The notes under the pieces: model-generated | What the model saw: the letters and a program-made list of their open reading frames with translations, nothing else | Told to the model about the DNA's origin: nothing | The model's database searches: none | Position numbers and translations under genes: made by a program | Part shown: positions 24,767-35,892 of the stretch, piece after piece | Numbering within the stretch: position 1 is the first letter of the stretch | Layout of the letters: the number at the start of each line of letters is the position of its first letter | Origin: Anoplolepis gracilipes | Lineage: Eukaryota; Arthropoda; Insecta; Hymenoptera; Formicidae | Assembly (NCBI RefSeq): GCF_047496725.1 | Contig: NC_132981.1 | Span: 555,001 to 619,000 of the forward strand | DNA: 64,000 nucleotides | Direction: 5' to 3'

Positions 24767-25393
24767 CCCATAGACGGTAATACATTAATATTAAAGCCAT
24801 CTATTCGAGAAATTTTATTTAATTTGATTATACCATTTTGCCACATTGTTAAGTCAAACTTTATAATGTAATTTCTAAATTTATAGTATTCTAGCCAATA
24901 CAGATTTCTTGCTATCCAGTCAATGCAGAGACTAAATGCATCCCTTTTGAGACTAATTATTTTTGTAATATTATTTTTATTCATGTCTAATGTCATTAAA
25001 GCCCGGTCATAACTGTTCATAAAATAAATTTTATGCTCCGTTATTGAGTAAGCACTTTCCATTCCATTCTTAATAAGAATAACGATGGTATTTAAATCCA
25101 GATCTCATATTTCGATACCATTAATCGAATTTATCAATAATTTAGGTATTGGATTTTCGTTCGTAGTTGACACATTTATTAAATCTGTGTAAGGACTAGC
25201 ACCAACTTTAGTACGCGCTCGTACTTGAAAGTAGTATGTCGTATTAGATTTTAAATTGTGCAGCGTGAACTCCATTATTGTGGCTGAGATACTTTTGTCA
25301 TTACAGATTTGAATTTGTTTTAAATTCTCGATGAACCAACACTGCACTGTGTATCCTTGTATCACTTCGTCGGTAAATTCAGGTTGGTTCCAT
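24767..25393 (-). CDS. sev: Sevenless/ROS1-like receptor, exon 4 (FN3 plus start of YWTD propeller), with in-frame stop
   Basis: This exon starts after a clear TTTTTTTACAG acceptor and ends at a GTATGT donor. It completes the Arg codon split from exon 3 (phase 2). It encodes a fibronectin type III domain (GYTVQCWFIENLKQ, NTTYYFQVRARTKVGASPY) followed by propeller sequence of the LDL-receptor YWTD class (SLCIDWIARNLYWLEYY). FN3 followed by a YWTD propeller close to the N-terminus is the layout of Sevenless/ROS1 receptor tyrosine kinases. Between the two domains, at about 25105-25107, an in-frame TGA interrupts the exon (GIEI, stop, DLDLN), and the frame is open on both sides. Either the locus is a pseudogene in this genome or the base is wrong. 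The next exons would lie to the left; I could not find them in the window. Confidence 0.65.
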
Positions 25394-25535
25394 CTGTAAA
25401 AAAATTATTTTATATTATATTATAGCTTTTTTATATTTTATGTGTATTAAAATAACAGAATTAACATTTTTATATGTATATAATGTGAAATTTAAAAAGA
25501 TGAAGAATACAAGCTAAGAATTTTAGATTCTTTAC
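25394..25535 (-). other. Intron 3 of the receptor gene
   Basis: 142 bases with GTAAAG donor and TTTTTTTACAG acceptor on the minus strand. AT-rich, no insertions. Confidence 0.65.
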
Positions 25536-25629
25536 CTGAATGTCACAGAAATGTCGTCTCTTTTATTTGTGAATCCGTTAGAGAATTCTACAAATGCTCT
25601 AGGAAATGTTGGTTCACTCAAAATGTTTT
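25536..25629 (-). CDS. sev: Sevenless/ROS1-like receptor, exon 3
   Basis: A 94-base exon between a TTTCTAG acceptor and a GTAAAG donor. It enters in phase 1 (fits exon 2, which ends in a lone G) and leaves in phase 2 (fits exon 4). It encodes the first strands of the FN3 domain (ENILSEPTFPRAFVEF, NKRDDISVTFR). The agreement of phases on both sides is the main support, because the piece is too short for a family call by itself. Confidence 0.65.
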
Positions 25630-26339
25630 CTAGAAATTTTAAGATTGTATATATTGAATATTAAATATGTATAAGAGAGAATATTAAGTAAATTATCTCA
25701 GTAGCTAAAAAAAAGTAAAAAGATTTGAAGAAAAAAAAAAGAAAAATAAACGTAAATAACAATATATAAAAATTAACACAAGATTATCGATTTTTAAATT
25801 AATAAAATAATATAAAAATGGCTTTAAAAGATTTAGAAAAGTAATTGTTAATCCCAAGCAAAACGAAATAAAAAGTTTTTTTATAGTTTTAATAATGCTA
25901 TAAACATTTTTTTAAGGTTTCTTGATTAAGAAATTAGAAATATAATATTTGTAATTTCATTGAAACAAAAAATACATGCAAATATAAGATTAGTAAATCC
26001 ATAAACGATATTTCTTATTTTTCTGCAAAGCGTTACAGCTTTAATTCTCCTTTTTATCGTGTTTTGATATGAAAGTATACGGAGAAATGATGTTCATATA
26101 CATACAAGAAGTGAGCAGTGAGTATGATCTCGCGCCTCTGAGAAATGTGAATAAAAAAAAGTTAAAGACAAGATTTAACTTATATTTTTGTCTACTAATT
26201 TAAAAATAAAGGGATTTGACGAGATTTTTAAGTGTTAAGAAGATGAATCGCTTTTTGTCGAGTTGTGATACATTGCGATAAAATATCAGTTTCGTGTGAC
26301 AACGACTATTCATCACAAACATTGGTAAGAACACCCATA
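25630..26339. other. Intron 2 sequence, AT-rich, no features
   Basis: Start (in plus coordinates) of the ~23.5-kb second intron of the receptor gene (25630-49111). No gene or repeat pair seen in this part. Confidence 0.6.
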
Positions 26340-27560
26340 CAGCACCGAAACTTTCAGTTATATTGCAGCAACGTTGCAACATTGCAAGTTTCAATGTAAT
26401 ATTGCATGGAGATTACAAAGACATACAATTGCAATATTTCATTGAAATGATCCAGCAATGTTGCAGAAACATTCTGCGTAAACGACGGCGCTAAATTTTA
26501 TAATGTGCGTCGTCTGTTCAGTGTTCAGTGTTCAGTAGCGCACGCATATGTCAACGCGGTAAAGCGTTGACAGCACATAATACTAAAAGATGACGAGAGG
26601 ATGTCTTTTTTTTAAAGTCATCTTTCTAACCAGGCTAAAAGATGTCTAAAAGAATATCTTTCTACCCACAAAAAAGTCATCTTTTGAAAGATGTTTAAAA
26701 GATGTCTTCTAAAAGTCATAATTAATTTTAGTCGACGAAAAGATGTCTTTTTGATCATTTTTTTAGTCATCTTTTCGACAAGACAAAAAAGATCTATTTT
26801 ATAATATACGTGTTCCTTTGTTTGCGGCTACGTGTCGTGCTCTTAACTATAACTCGTATTCAAGTTTTCATAACATATAATATATAAAGACTACAAAGAA
26901 TACAGGTATTACTAAATATGAAATATAAAGTATATTTTTTTTTATCAATTTATTTTCTGGTATAATCCAATAAGAGATACAAAATATGAAATATAATCTA
27001 TAAGAATAACTTATAATTAAGACGTAAAAAACATTAGAAATGACTAAAAAGATGTCTAAAAGAAGCTATAAAGACGACTGAAAGATATCTATAATAGTCA
27101 TCTTTTAGTCAACATATGGATAGGCTTATAAGAGACTGAATTCGGGTCATAAGACAGCTTTAAGTCAACTTTCCGTAGACTAAACGCTTCGACTAAAAGA
27201 TGTCTTTGACAAAATTATGCTCAGTTTTAGTAATATTTTTAGTCGACTTTGTGCTGTCTGGGATGTTTCTGAGGTCACACATTTCAATGTTGCTATAATA
27301 TTTTATTGCAATGTTTCTAAAAGCATACATTTCAATGTTGCTGCAATGTTTCATTGCAATATCTCCCAGGGCGGACATTTCAATGTTGCCGCAATCTTGC
27401 AACAACATTGCAGCGATATTTCGCAACTTCTATGCAATATTTCAGTGTAATATCTATGCAATGTTTCAGTGTAATATCTATGCAATGTTTCTGCAACATT
27501 TCCGTGCTGTATGAGCAATATAGTTTGATGATAATAATTGCTTGCGACCATTTTAATTAA
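26340..27560. repeat. Cluster of short degenerate repeats (TTGCAATAT-type and AAAGATGTC-type)
   Basis: 26340-26470 and 27270-27510 consist of degenerate units around TTTCAATGTTGCTGCAATG and ATTGCAATAT, in both orientations. 26580-27200 is filled with direct and inverted AAAAGATGTC/GACATCTTTT units. Together they look like a TIR element whose interior is built of small repeats. The open frames across 27193-27560 exist on both strands and simply reflect the repeats. Confidence 0.55.
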
Positions 27561-27679
27561 TTTTTTATTAATTATTACGATAATTGATCCTTGATTTAAC
27601 TCGCTTTATCTGCACATAAAAGATAATGAAATTATTATCGGACATCTTATATATAACAGCATTTGAATATTCATTGTTT

Positions 27680-28016
27680 GGTGACGTGCAATCATTGGTG
27701 CTATACGTAGCTAACATTAAAGCACTAACTAACTTCTCCTCTCTCTAAATTATTTAAAAATTCTTTTTTCTCCTATTTTGAATATAATGATCTCCCTTTT
27801 TAACAAGTCGTTAAGTGGTTTGGCAATGAAATTAAAAAATTTTGTATAATTTTTCTTAAATTAGAGCAAATTCAAACATATAAATATTCTATACATTACA
27901 AAGTATTAGAAAACTTACTACCGCTTGCACACCACTTTTAGATGGACTTATACTTGCTTTAGTTACTAAATGTCCTAAATATTTAATGCTAGTAAACAAC
28001 AATTTGCATTTATCAA
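27680..28016. repeat. Inverted repeat arm, left (partner 32385-32725)
   Basis: About 335 bases match the reverse complement of 32385-32725 (TTGGTGCTATACGTA, GCACTAACTAACTTCTC, TTTGGCAATGAAATT and complements). LTR-type unit C inserted right at the inner edge of this arm, in the sequence TTTATCAA. The pair probably marks an older TIR element of ~2.4 kb without the insertion. Confidence 0.65.
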
Positions 28017-28322
28017 TGTTACGTCCAGGCCCGTGGAAAGGATGGGTCAGAGGAAGGACGTAACAGGAACTGTTCCGATATCAAATGTCTTACCAACGAG
28101 TGACTCTCCGAGGGCCGAGCGAGCTGAAGGTTAGCAAAACAGATAAACGACGGGATGTCATTATTACACTTTTTATGCGAACACTCGCTCGGTGGCCTTT
28201 TTTTGGTCAGAGAATCTAATCTCTTTTACACGGGACGGGACCAGTGTGATCTGTCGCGGAGAGAGAGAGGGAATTAAATAAATTTGCTGATCATTTAATA
28301 TTTCAATTATATTTATTTATTT

Positions 28323-29673
28323 TGGTGGAGGGTGGTAGAAGAAGATGAAGAGAAAAAGTGGGTGGAAGAGAAGGAAAAGGAGGAAAGAAAGAAGAAGAAT
28401 AAGTGGGAGTATCTGGAAGAGGATGGAAAGAAGAGCGGAGAGTAAGAAAGGAGAAGAAATGTAAGGAGATGGAAAGAAGAGAGAGAGCGAGAAGGGAGGA
28501 AGAGGAAAGAAGGAAGAAAAGGGAGAGGAACGTAATATGGAGAGGAATAGAAGGAGAGGATCAGGAAGAGAGGAAGTGTATTGTGAAAGGTATTGTGGAG
28601 AGGGAAGTAGGCAAGAAGTTAAGGATGGAATGGATAGAGGAAAGAAGAAGAGAAGACGGAACGTGGATGATGCTGACAGAAATGAAGAAGAGAGGACAGG
28701 GATGAGGTGCTAGGGAAGGAAGGAGAAATTAGAGGAAACTGGGGAGTGGGAGTAGACGAGGACCTGACGTTGGAGAAGAGGAGGACGAGATGGAGGATCG
28801 GGGAGGCAGCGAAAAGAGAGAGAGCGAGAGACAGGAGAATGGTGGCGACTTGCAGGGAACTAAGCGTGGATGGGAGGAGATGGAGATGGGTAGAAGAAGA
28901 GAGGAGATGGGAGACAGAGGAGGGAGAAGAGAAAAAGGAAAGAGACAAGAGGAAATAAGAAGAGGATGTCTGAGAGAAAGAAAGAAAGGATTGAGGGGTA
29001 GAGGGAAGGAGAGACGAGAAATGGATCAGAGAGAGGAGAGGGTGCTATTAGTTTGGAAGGAAGAAAGGAGGAAAAGGAGAGGGATACCATAGTCGAGAAG
29101 GAACGCAGGAGGGGAAGAGAGAGAAAGGAAGAGAGAAGAGGAAGATGACTGAGAGAAAGGGAAGAAGGACACAAGGTCAATTGTTAAAGGGCGGAGAGGA
29201 TAGAGAAAATCTAGAGGAAGAAGAGAGAAGAAAGAGAAGGGAAGTAGGAAGAAAGGGGGGTGAGAAGGGTGAAGAAGGGGTGGAGAGAGCAGGAGTGTCA
29301 GAGGAAAGAAAAGAGAAAAGAGGAAAAGGGAAGAGGGTTCGGAAGAGAAAGGAGAGGAAGAGACAGGGGGAAAGTAAAAGGGAGGAAAGGAGGAATAGGG
29401 TTGAGAGAGTAAGGTGCGAGGGAGGGAGAGGGAAACAGTTTGTAAGGCTGTACAATGGCCAGGTTCGAGGAAGAAAAAGGGAGGGTTAGAGTGGAGGATA
29501 AGAGAAGGGTTTGACAGAGATTCAGGGAGAATCTCGGGAGTATAATTATGTAAAGTGTAAATATGAAATGCTATATGTATGGGTAAGAGAAGGGAGATTG
29601 TAAAGGGTATAGTGTCCCTTGAAAACACCCCGGAAACTTGCAGGACCCGGAATAAACGTATCTATCTATCTAC
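28323..29673 (+). mobile_element. Internally deleted LINE with purine-rich ORF1, 12-bp TSD
   Basis: The insert is flanked by ATTTATTTATTT-type duplications (28311-28322 and 29674-29685), and the disrupted LTR sequence continues across it when compared with unit A. The plus strand is extremely purine-rich. The frame 28403-28705 (MERRERARREEEERRKKRER, then NVIWRGIEGEDQEER) followed by 28707-28958 (EDLTLEKRRTRWRIGEAAK, DGRRWRWVEEE) resembles the coiled-coil/RRM ORF1 of L1-like and related insect LINEs. No RT remains. The 3' end reads AATAAACG followed by a TATC repeat, as in many LINE tails. A non-autonomous or deleted copy. Confidence 0.6.
28403..28958 (+). pseudogene. LINE ORF1-like protein, frameshifted
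   Basis: Two consecutive frames (28403-28705, stop, 28707-28958) together have the order coiled-coil, RRM-like segment and C-terminal domain of a LINE ORF1 protein, an RNA-binding chaperone of the retrotransposition particle. The coiled coil is almost entirely Arg, Glu and Lys because of the purine-rich strand. A stop at 28703-28705 separates the RRM-like and C-terminal parts. I base this on motif style only; alternative frames over the same DNA on both strands are shadows. Confidence 0.45.
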
Positions 29674-30697
29674 ATTTATTTATTTAAATCCTAACGTTAT
29701 ACATATGTTTTCTTCATATAATTTTTCTTATAGCGGCCTTAGATTTAAGTGTGTGTGTGTATGTGTGTGTGTGTATGTGTGTGTTAATCGCGGATGTTAC
29801 ATTAATGCAGAGGTCATTACCCAGAATAATGAGGGAAAGAGTGAGAGTCTAAAATTTTATGTTCTGGATAAAAAGTTACATTTTTTTCTTGTTGTTGTTA
29901 TAAAAGGACTGTGTGCATGTGTTACGGGTAGAACTGATTTTATCTAATTAAGCTCGACTTACTATTTTGGTGAAGTCTTATGTTCGGTGGTTTCATGGTG
30001 TTGTGCTGCAGCTGAGCGTCGAGAGTTGTGGTCATGGATCACGCACTGAATTTGCGTTATCAAATAAGAGGAGAGCCCGAACGAAAGTCAAGTTTCCGAA
30101 GGAAGTTACTTATACGACACTACTGACTGACACTATCAATTCCGAATTTCTGAGATGATTGACTCTAAAAGTTCTAAGAGCTTGAGGAGTGTTAAGAATA
30201 ATGTTTATAAGCGTTCTCGCAACTCTCCCTTTTTATATAATTTTCCTGAGGCGTGTTGGGCGGGACTACGTATTGGTCCGAAGGTATCTTTTCTCCGCCT
30301 TGTTTTAATTGTTGCTGAGCTCATGAAAATTAGGAAATTTCAGAATTTACTTAGCTGTGTTTATTATTCAGTTACAGAAGAGATTGATAATTTGTCTTTG
30401 GTCCCTTCTGTACTCGTTTGGAAATTGCGTCTAAATATTTAAGGTATGTAGCAAGAACGGTCCGTTTGTGGAGTGACTTTTCCTTATTACTAATTGAGCG
30501 ATTATTATTTAATCCTATGTAGTGACGAACCGTAACGTATTTCATCATCGAGCCCTTCTGTATTCGTTGAAAAATCGTGTTGAAATGTTTAAAGTGTTGT
30601 GTGGCAAGAACGATCCGTTTGTCGAATAACTTCTCGTTTATCGCTTATCAATTACTCCGCGTGAGAGGAAGAAACGTGGAGGCGATAGGACGTAACA

Positions 30698-32384
30698 TCA
30701 ACTTACAAGGGAACGGTCGGAAGTGTCCCTCACCGATTTTAATGAACTTTATATGGATAGGATATGTTTTAGAGCATAAAAAATATTAGACCCATATTTT
30801 TTTTAGCGGCGTATCTTAACGTTTAGGGGTTAAAATAACCCTTCGAAAAATAATGAATTTTTCATTTTTAGCGAATATCTTTGAAAATATAAGATATATA
30901 AAAAAATGTTTTGTACAAAAGTTTTATGATATTTTGTACTCTTTACAATAGTGTCATTATATTTTTTTAAAATGTCAAATTTTTTAATAATTTACCACCT
31001 CCACCTCTTATTTTGCAAAATTTTCTCTTGTAAAAAATCTAATAAGGCAAAATAAATTAAAGTATTAAAACGAAATAATAATTTTGTGTTTTGTGTATGT
31101 TGTGATGATAGGGAGACTACAATACAGAATATTGAAATAGGTATTCTAAAATTTGAAGTAACCAGAAAATAATTTTATAAACAGAAAATAATTTTATGGT
31201 TAGTGTAGATGCTTATAAAAAAATTCATTGAATCATTAATTATAACATTTCATTGCTGTAAAAAAATGATTTTTTTTATAAATACGGAATCGGAAAATAA
31301 TATAAAAAGTGATAGAAAATGAATAACGATAGCAGAATTAAATACGTCATATTTATTTTTTATTATTAATAAGATTAAAATAAAAAGCAATACAGGCAAT
31401 AGAGAGTAAATTATGTATCGTATAAACGGAATTAGGTAACAATTGAGAATAATTAAAACTGTAAATATAATAGAATGTTTAATGTAGTTACAAATTTAAT
31501 ATATTAACATTGAACGAAATCTACGCATGTGTCGTGAATTGGTATGATTTCAAAAACATCAAATCGCAAATATATATAAAATCGAACATTTCGAGCTCAT
31601 TTTGAGTCTTCTTCAGCGTACATTAATAAATAGAATGTCGATCGCAGTATAAATTCATTAAGACTATAATTGAAACTTAAATAAATGGAACAGTAACAGC
31701 ATTTGACAGTCTTCAAAGAATATTTTTCAAGATGTTAAGCCAAGATGATAATTTTATAAATGTAGTTAATATTTTGAGAATAGTGACTCGATTACAGTGC
31801 CAGTTGAATCCTGGAAGTATTATAGGTGAAACCTCTTTATAAATTTTGTGTATTCTTTATAAATTTAAGATAGTCGCTAAAGAGTCGAATTTTGCATAAT
31901 TTGACTCTCTAAAATTATAATAAATCAGCTTAAACTATTAGTATTATCTGAGTTTCTTATATTTCCTCAACGTTTGTAAAAATCGAACAATAACATTGAA
32001 ATTAATTTATAGTAATATTATTTACAAATTCACTTAGTTTATCATTTTGTTCCTATACTAACAAAGTACATTTTTGAGTTCTGTGAAACAAGATATGTTT
32101 TGAAGAATATACATATTCTAAAAATATATTATATATATATATCCAATGTTTAAGAAATATTGATTGGGAAGAAATTAAAGAATTTGATTAATAACGGATA
32201 TTAATTAATAGTGATGTTAATAGTTAAAATAGTTAAAATAGTTAATAGTTAAAATAGTTAAAATATATATCAATGATTTTATAATAGCTATCATGACATT
32301 CGATTAACATATGTATTAATATGTGTATATTACAATGTATTTTTAGAGTATTAGTAGAGATACGTACATCTTATACTAAGAGTT
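30698..32384. other. Intron 2 sequence, AT-rich
   Basis: No gene seen. Contains one hammerhead-like motif (listed separately) and short TAGTTAAAA repeats near 32215-32270. Confidence 0.6.
31583..31616 (-). ncRNA. Hammerhead-like motif, orphan
   Basis: On the minus strand: CTGAAGA, stem II GACTC/GAGCTC with an AAAAT loop, then CGAAATGTTCGA. The CUGANGA and GAAA boxes are both intact, making it the best-preserved core of the four in the window. Stem III is weak and there is no PLE reading frame nearby, so it is probably left from a terminal repeat of a PLE. Confidence 0.4.
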
Positions 32385-32725
32385 GATAAATGCAAATTTT
32401 TGTTTACTTTAGCATTGAATAGTTAGGATATTTAGTAAGCAAGTATAAATCCATCTAAAAGTCGTGTGCAAGCGGTTGTAAATTTTCTAATACTTTGTAA
32501 TGTATAAAATATATTTATATGTTTAGACTTTGCTCCTATTTCAGATAAATTATACAAAATTTTTCAATTTCATTGCCAAACCGCTCAACGATTTGTTAAA
32601 AAGGAAGAGTCTTATATTCAAAATAGGAAAAAAAAGAATTTTTAAGTAATTTAAAGAGAGGAGAAGTTAGTTAGTGCTTCGGTGTTAGCCGACTTACGTA
32701 TAGCACCAATGATTGCACTAATATA
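32385..32725. repeat. Inverted repeat arm, right (partner 27680-28016)
   Basis: Reverse-complement partner of the arm described at 27680. Moderate divergence and a few small indels indicate an old element. Confidence 0.65.
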
Positions 32726-34521
32726 CTTTTAGTTGCATCATCATAAAACCTTAATTTGGTAATAATAATGCAAAAGAAGGCTAAACTTAAATTTTACTTT
32801 ATTTTCTATTTTTCTAGGCATACATTAAGTTGTAGCGCTGGAAGTTAATATAATAATTTGAAAAGAAATCAGTAACCATTATCCATGCACTCAAGCGTAT
32901 TCATAATTATCTCATTATTATAAATTTAAAATTATTACTTATTGTAATGCGTTGAAACTTTTACTTTAAAGCTTTAGATAAAGAAGATTTAAATCTCAGA
33001 ACAGCTTGAAGATGCTTATAGGCACTTGAGTTACAGAACATTGTCGAGTACGATAATAGAATATAAAGCATGTAAATGTTTTGATTAGTGGAATTATCAA
33101 TGTATTAATAATTGAAGACAATTTATTTGATTTTAATTTATAATATTATCATGTAAAAATAAGAATGCTAATTTAATTAAAAGATTAAGTAAAATATTAA
33201 AAAATCTAAGGATAGTATTTTGAGAACAGATCAATATATAATTAAGAAGCCAGTTAAATATCTGTTAAGAAATATCAGTATATAAAAAAACGGCGATTTG
33301 TTATTTTAAGTAACTTAAAGTTACACATTTTTCTAATAGTTTATTCTTTTACTTGTAAAATTATACGTAACTAAATCTAATGCTAATAATAAAAAAATTA
33401 TTGTTTATTTGCTATAATATTTCGCCTATAATACCGTAAGCCTACCATAATTACTTCCATAGTACTTTTATCTCTAAAGAATTTGACAATTTCAAAGTAG
33501 AAAATGAAATAAAATGTAAAGAGATAACATCTGGCTGTCCAAAAGCCAAATGGTCAAACTGAACAAATAAATCGCGTTCTAATACCTACGCTAAACAAGA
33601 TAATTGACAGTTTATCTGGTCAGCCAGTGGATATAAGAAGATGTTAGAATAACCAATAAACAATATTGTATTAACTACTGCAGAGATATCTAGGAAATTG
33701 ATATTTGAAATACCATACATGGTATAATTACCAATCGATATTAAAAGAATTTATTGATAATAATAGGTGATTTTTAGCTTGACTCTAATATAGCAACCAA
33801 AGTATACCGAACTGTACAAGAACGTTTTCGCGTGTCTGGTAATTTGTGATAGAGGCGTGGCTAACTGTTTTGGTATTTAGGTAGTTGATACCATGTTATA
33901 CCAAGCAATAAAGCAAGATACCTTTTGTAAATTTTATATAAGTGCAAATACGCGCCAAATATGAACACATAAATAATTAATTTTATATATTTATTGTGTT
34001 AGATTTATCTTATTTTGTTAGACTTGGTATTTTAATCAGTTATCCTACAAGCACAAATTTAAACTATTAATTTTAGATGCTTAGATTTACAAACTTCTAT
34101 ACTTATAGGTTAAGTTATTACTTCTACTACCCAGATAGCCAGTATGAGCACAAATTGTTTTCATATTGCTAAAAAAGATGTTAGTATCTTGCTACGAATC
34201 TACATATGTCGTCCATTGTGTTATTGTTTGCCAGCATTTGATGTCGGAAATAAAACATTTGCATGTTCCCAACATAATGTTAGCATTAAATGCTTTACCA
34301 TATTATATCACTCTTGTTTAAAAATCTCAAACGTATTGCTAGCATCAGATGCTTGATCATATTACTGCACCGAAAAAATCATATTCTCATCTTAAGAATA
34401 TACCACTTATTTTTAGAATATTTTCCTCTAAAATAAGCGCCAAAAGGATTTTCTTAACTAAAGACAAAAATCCTTTAAAAAAATAAAAAAGTATTAGATA
34501 TTCTTAATATGTAAGAATATA
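32726..34521. other. Intron 2 sequence, AT-rich
   Basis: No gene, repeat pair or RNA supported. A short plus-strand frame at 34144-34356 has no recognisable feature. Confidence 0.6.
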
Positions 34522-35860
34522 CAAGGTGTCCCCGAATTGGCAGATCAACTCTCGTGGGTAGATAGAGCGTGTTAAACTGAAAAAAAAATCTTATATCATT
34601 TTGCTAAATTCGCAATAATTAATAAGATATAAATTAATAAAGATCGGCCAATCCGTGCCAGTTTAAACGTGCGGCGCAAAGAAACCTCCCAGTTGTTACT
34701 TGATATTAGGCGCGCGGCAAGACATAAACACAGCACGCACTGTACGTGTCTCTTTCAGTACACCCTTTGTACGTCCTTTGTAGAGCGCTCCGCCTACTGT
34801 CTCGTCGCGCGCCTAGTATCAAGTAACAAGTAGGAGGCTTCTTCGCGCCGCGCGCTTATCCTGGCACGTATTGGCCGATCTTTATTAATTTATATCTCAT
34901 TAATTATTGCGAATTTAGCAAAATAATATAAGATTTTAGTACGGTTATAGGGGGAGTTCTAACCCAGGGGAGCTCGAGGGGAGTGCAGGAAGGGCGTGAG
35001 GGGTCTAACGTTACGGGGGGGAAAGTCTTACTCAGGGTTCGAAAACAGATGTTTATCTTTGTGATTGATTTATAGCCGGGGGGGGGAGAAACACTTTAGA
35101 AGCCATAAAACTGTTTTTTTTTATTTTTATGACTATTTTATGACCATTTTATCATTAGGATTTTAAGCGTCGGCGTTCGGCAGCTTTGTACCCTCGCGGA
35201 AAATCTTATCTTTGTAATTGATTTATAGCCGGGGGCACTTTAGAAGCCATAAAACTGTTTCTTTTCTAATTTTTATGATTATTTTATGACCGTTTTATCA
35301 TTAGGATTTTAAACGCCGGCGTTCGGCAGCTTTGTACCCTCGCCGAAAATCTCCTATAAAACGGGAATGAGACATCTTCCTTATTATTTTTTAAGGAAGA
35401 ATTGCAACTGCATCAACGTTCGGCTGCTCGAACATATAAGTGGGCGCTCTAGAGCTCATAAAACTGTTTCTTTTCTAGTTTTTATGATCATTAGGATATT
35501 ATGGAAACAGAGATTTTAAGCGCCGACGTTTGGTAGCTTTGCACCCTCGCGGAAAATTTCCCATAAAACTGGAGCAAAACATCTTTCATAATTATTAAGG
35601 AAGAATTGCAACTGCGAGGTGTTTATTTTTGTGGTTGATTTATAGCCGGGAGCACTTTAGAATCCATTAGAACAATGTTTCTTATTTTTATGGACATTTT
35701 ATGATTAGGATGTCGTAGGAAAAGAATAGAAATTTTTGGCCGACGCTGCGACGAACATGTCGGAACGTTTTTATAGGTGCAAAAGCGTTGACGTTTATTA
35801 GCATGTGTCTGACGTTCACGCATGCGTTTTGGTAACTTTTATAAAATTTTAAATAAATCC
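34522..35860. repeat. Left terminal inverted repeat with subterminal tandem units
   Basis: Shares sequence with 44500-45086 in reverse complement. A unit of ~150-240 bases (TTGATTTATAGCCGGG, CATAAAACTGTTTCTT, TTATCATTAGGATTTTAA, CAGCTTTGTACCCTCGC) is repeated about four times, near 35062, 35216, 35458 and 35631. The repeats are imperfect and some lack internal parts. Repeated subterminal blocks of this type are typical of transposase or replication-protein binding regions, but no such protein is encoded here. Confidence 0.7.
34588..34937. mobile_element. Palindromic MITE inserted in the left terminal repeat
   Basis: 350-base hairpin with arms of >130 bases (AATCTTATATCATTTTGC, GATCGGCCAAT, GGCGCGCGGC-type and complements). 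Absent from the right terminal repeat, so it arrived after the capsid element inserted or after its repeats formed. Confidence 0.75.
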
Positions 35861-35892
35861 TTTTTAGTTTTAATATGTAAATTCTTTTTATG

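Larger units (their letters stand above)
28017..30697. mobile_element. LTR-type unit C (same family as unit A), TSD TCAA
   Basis: Begins TGTTACGTCCAGG, ends TAGGACGTAACA, with TCAA on both sides. It is inverted relative to unit A (10098-12079): its start matches the end of A, and its end reads TGTTACGTCCTATCGCCTCC on the other strand, like the start of A. A LINE (28323-29673) sits inside. Without it the unit is ~1.33 kb, a plausible solo LTR. No gag/pol. Confidence 0.65.

Noticed and set aside
28619..29628. Long minus-strand frames rich in Ser, Leu, Pro and Phe
   Set aside because: Mirror of the purine-rich plus strand of a LINE. Pyrimidine-rich DNA lacks stops by composition.
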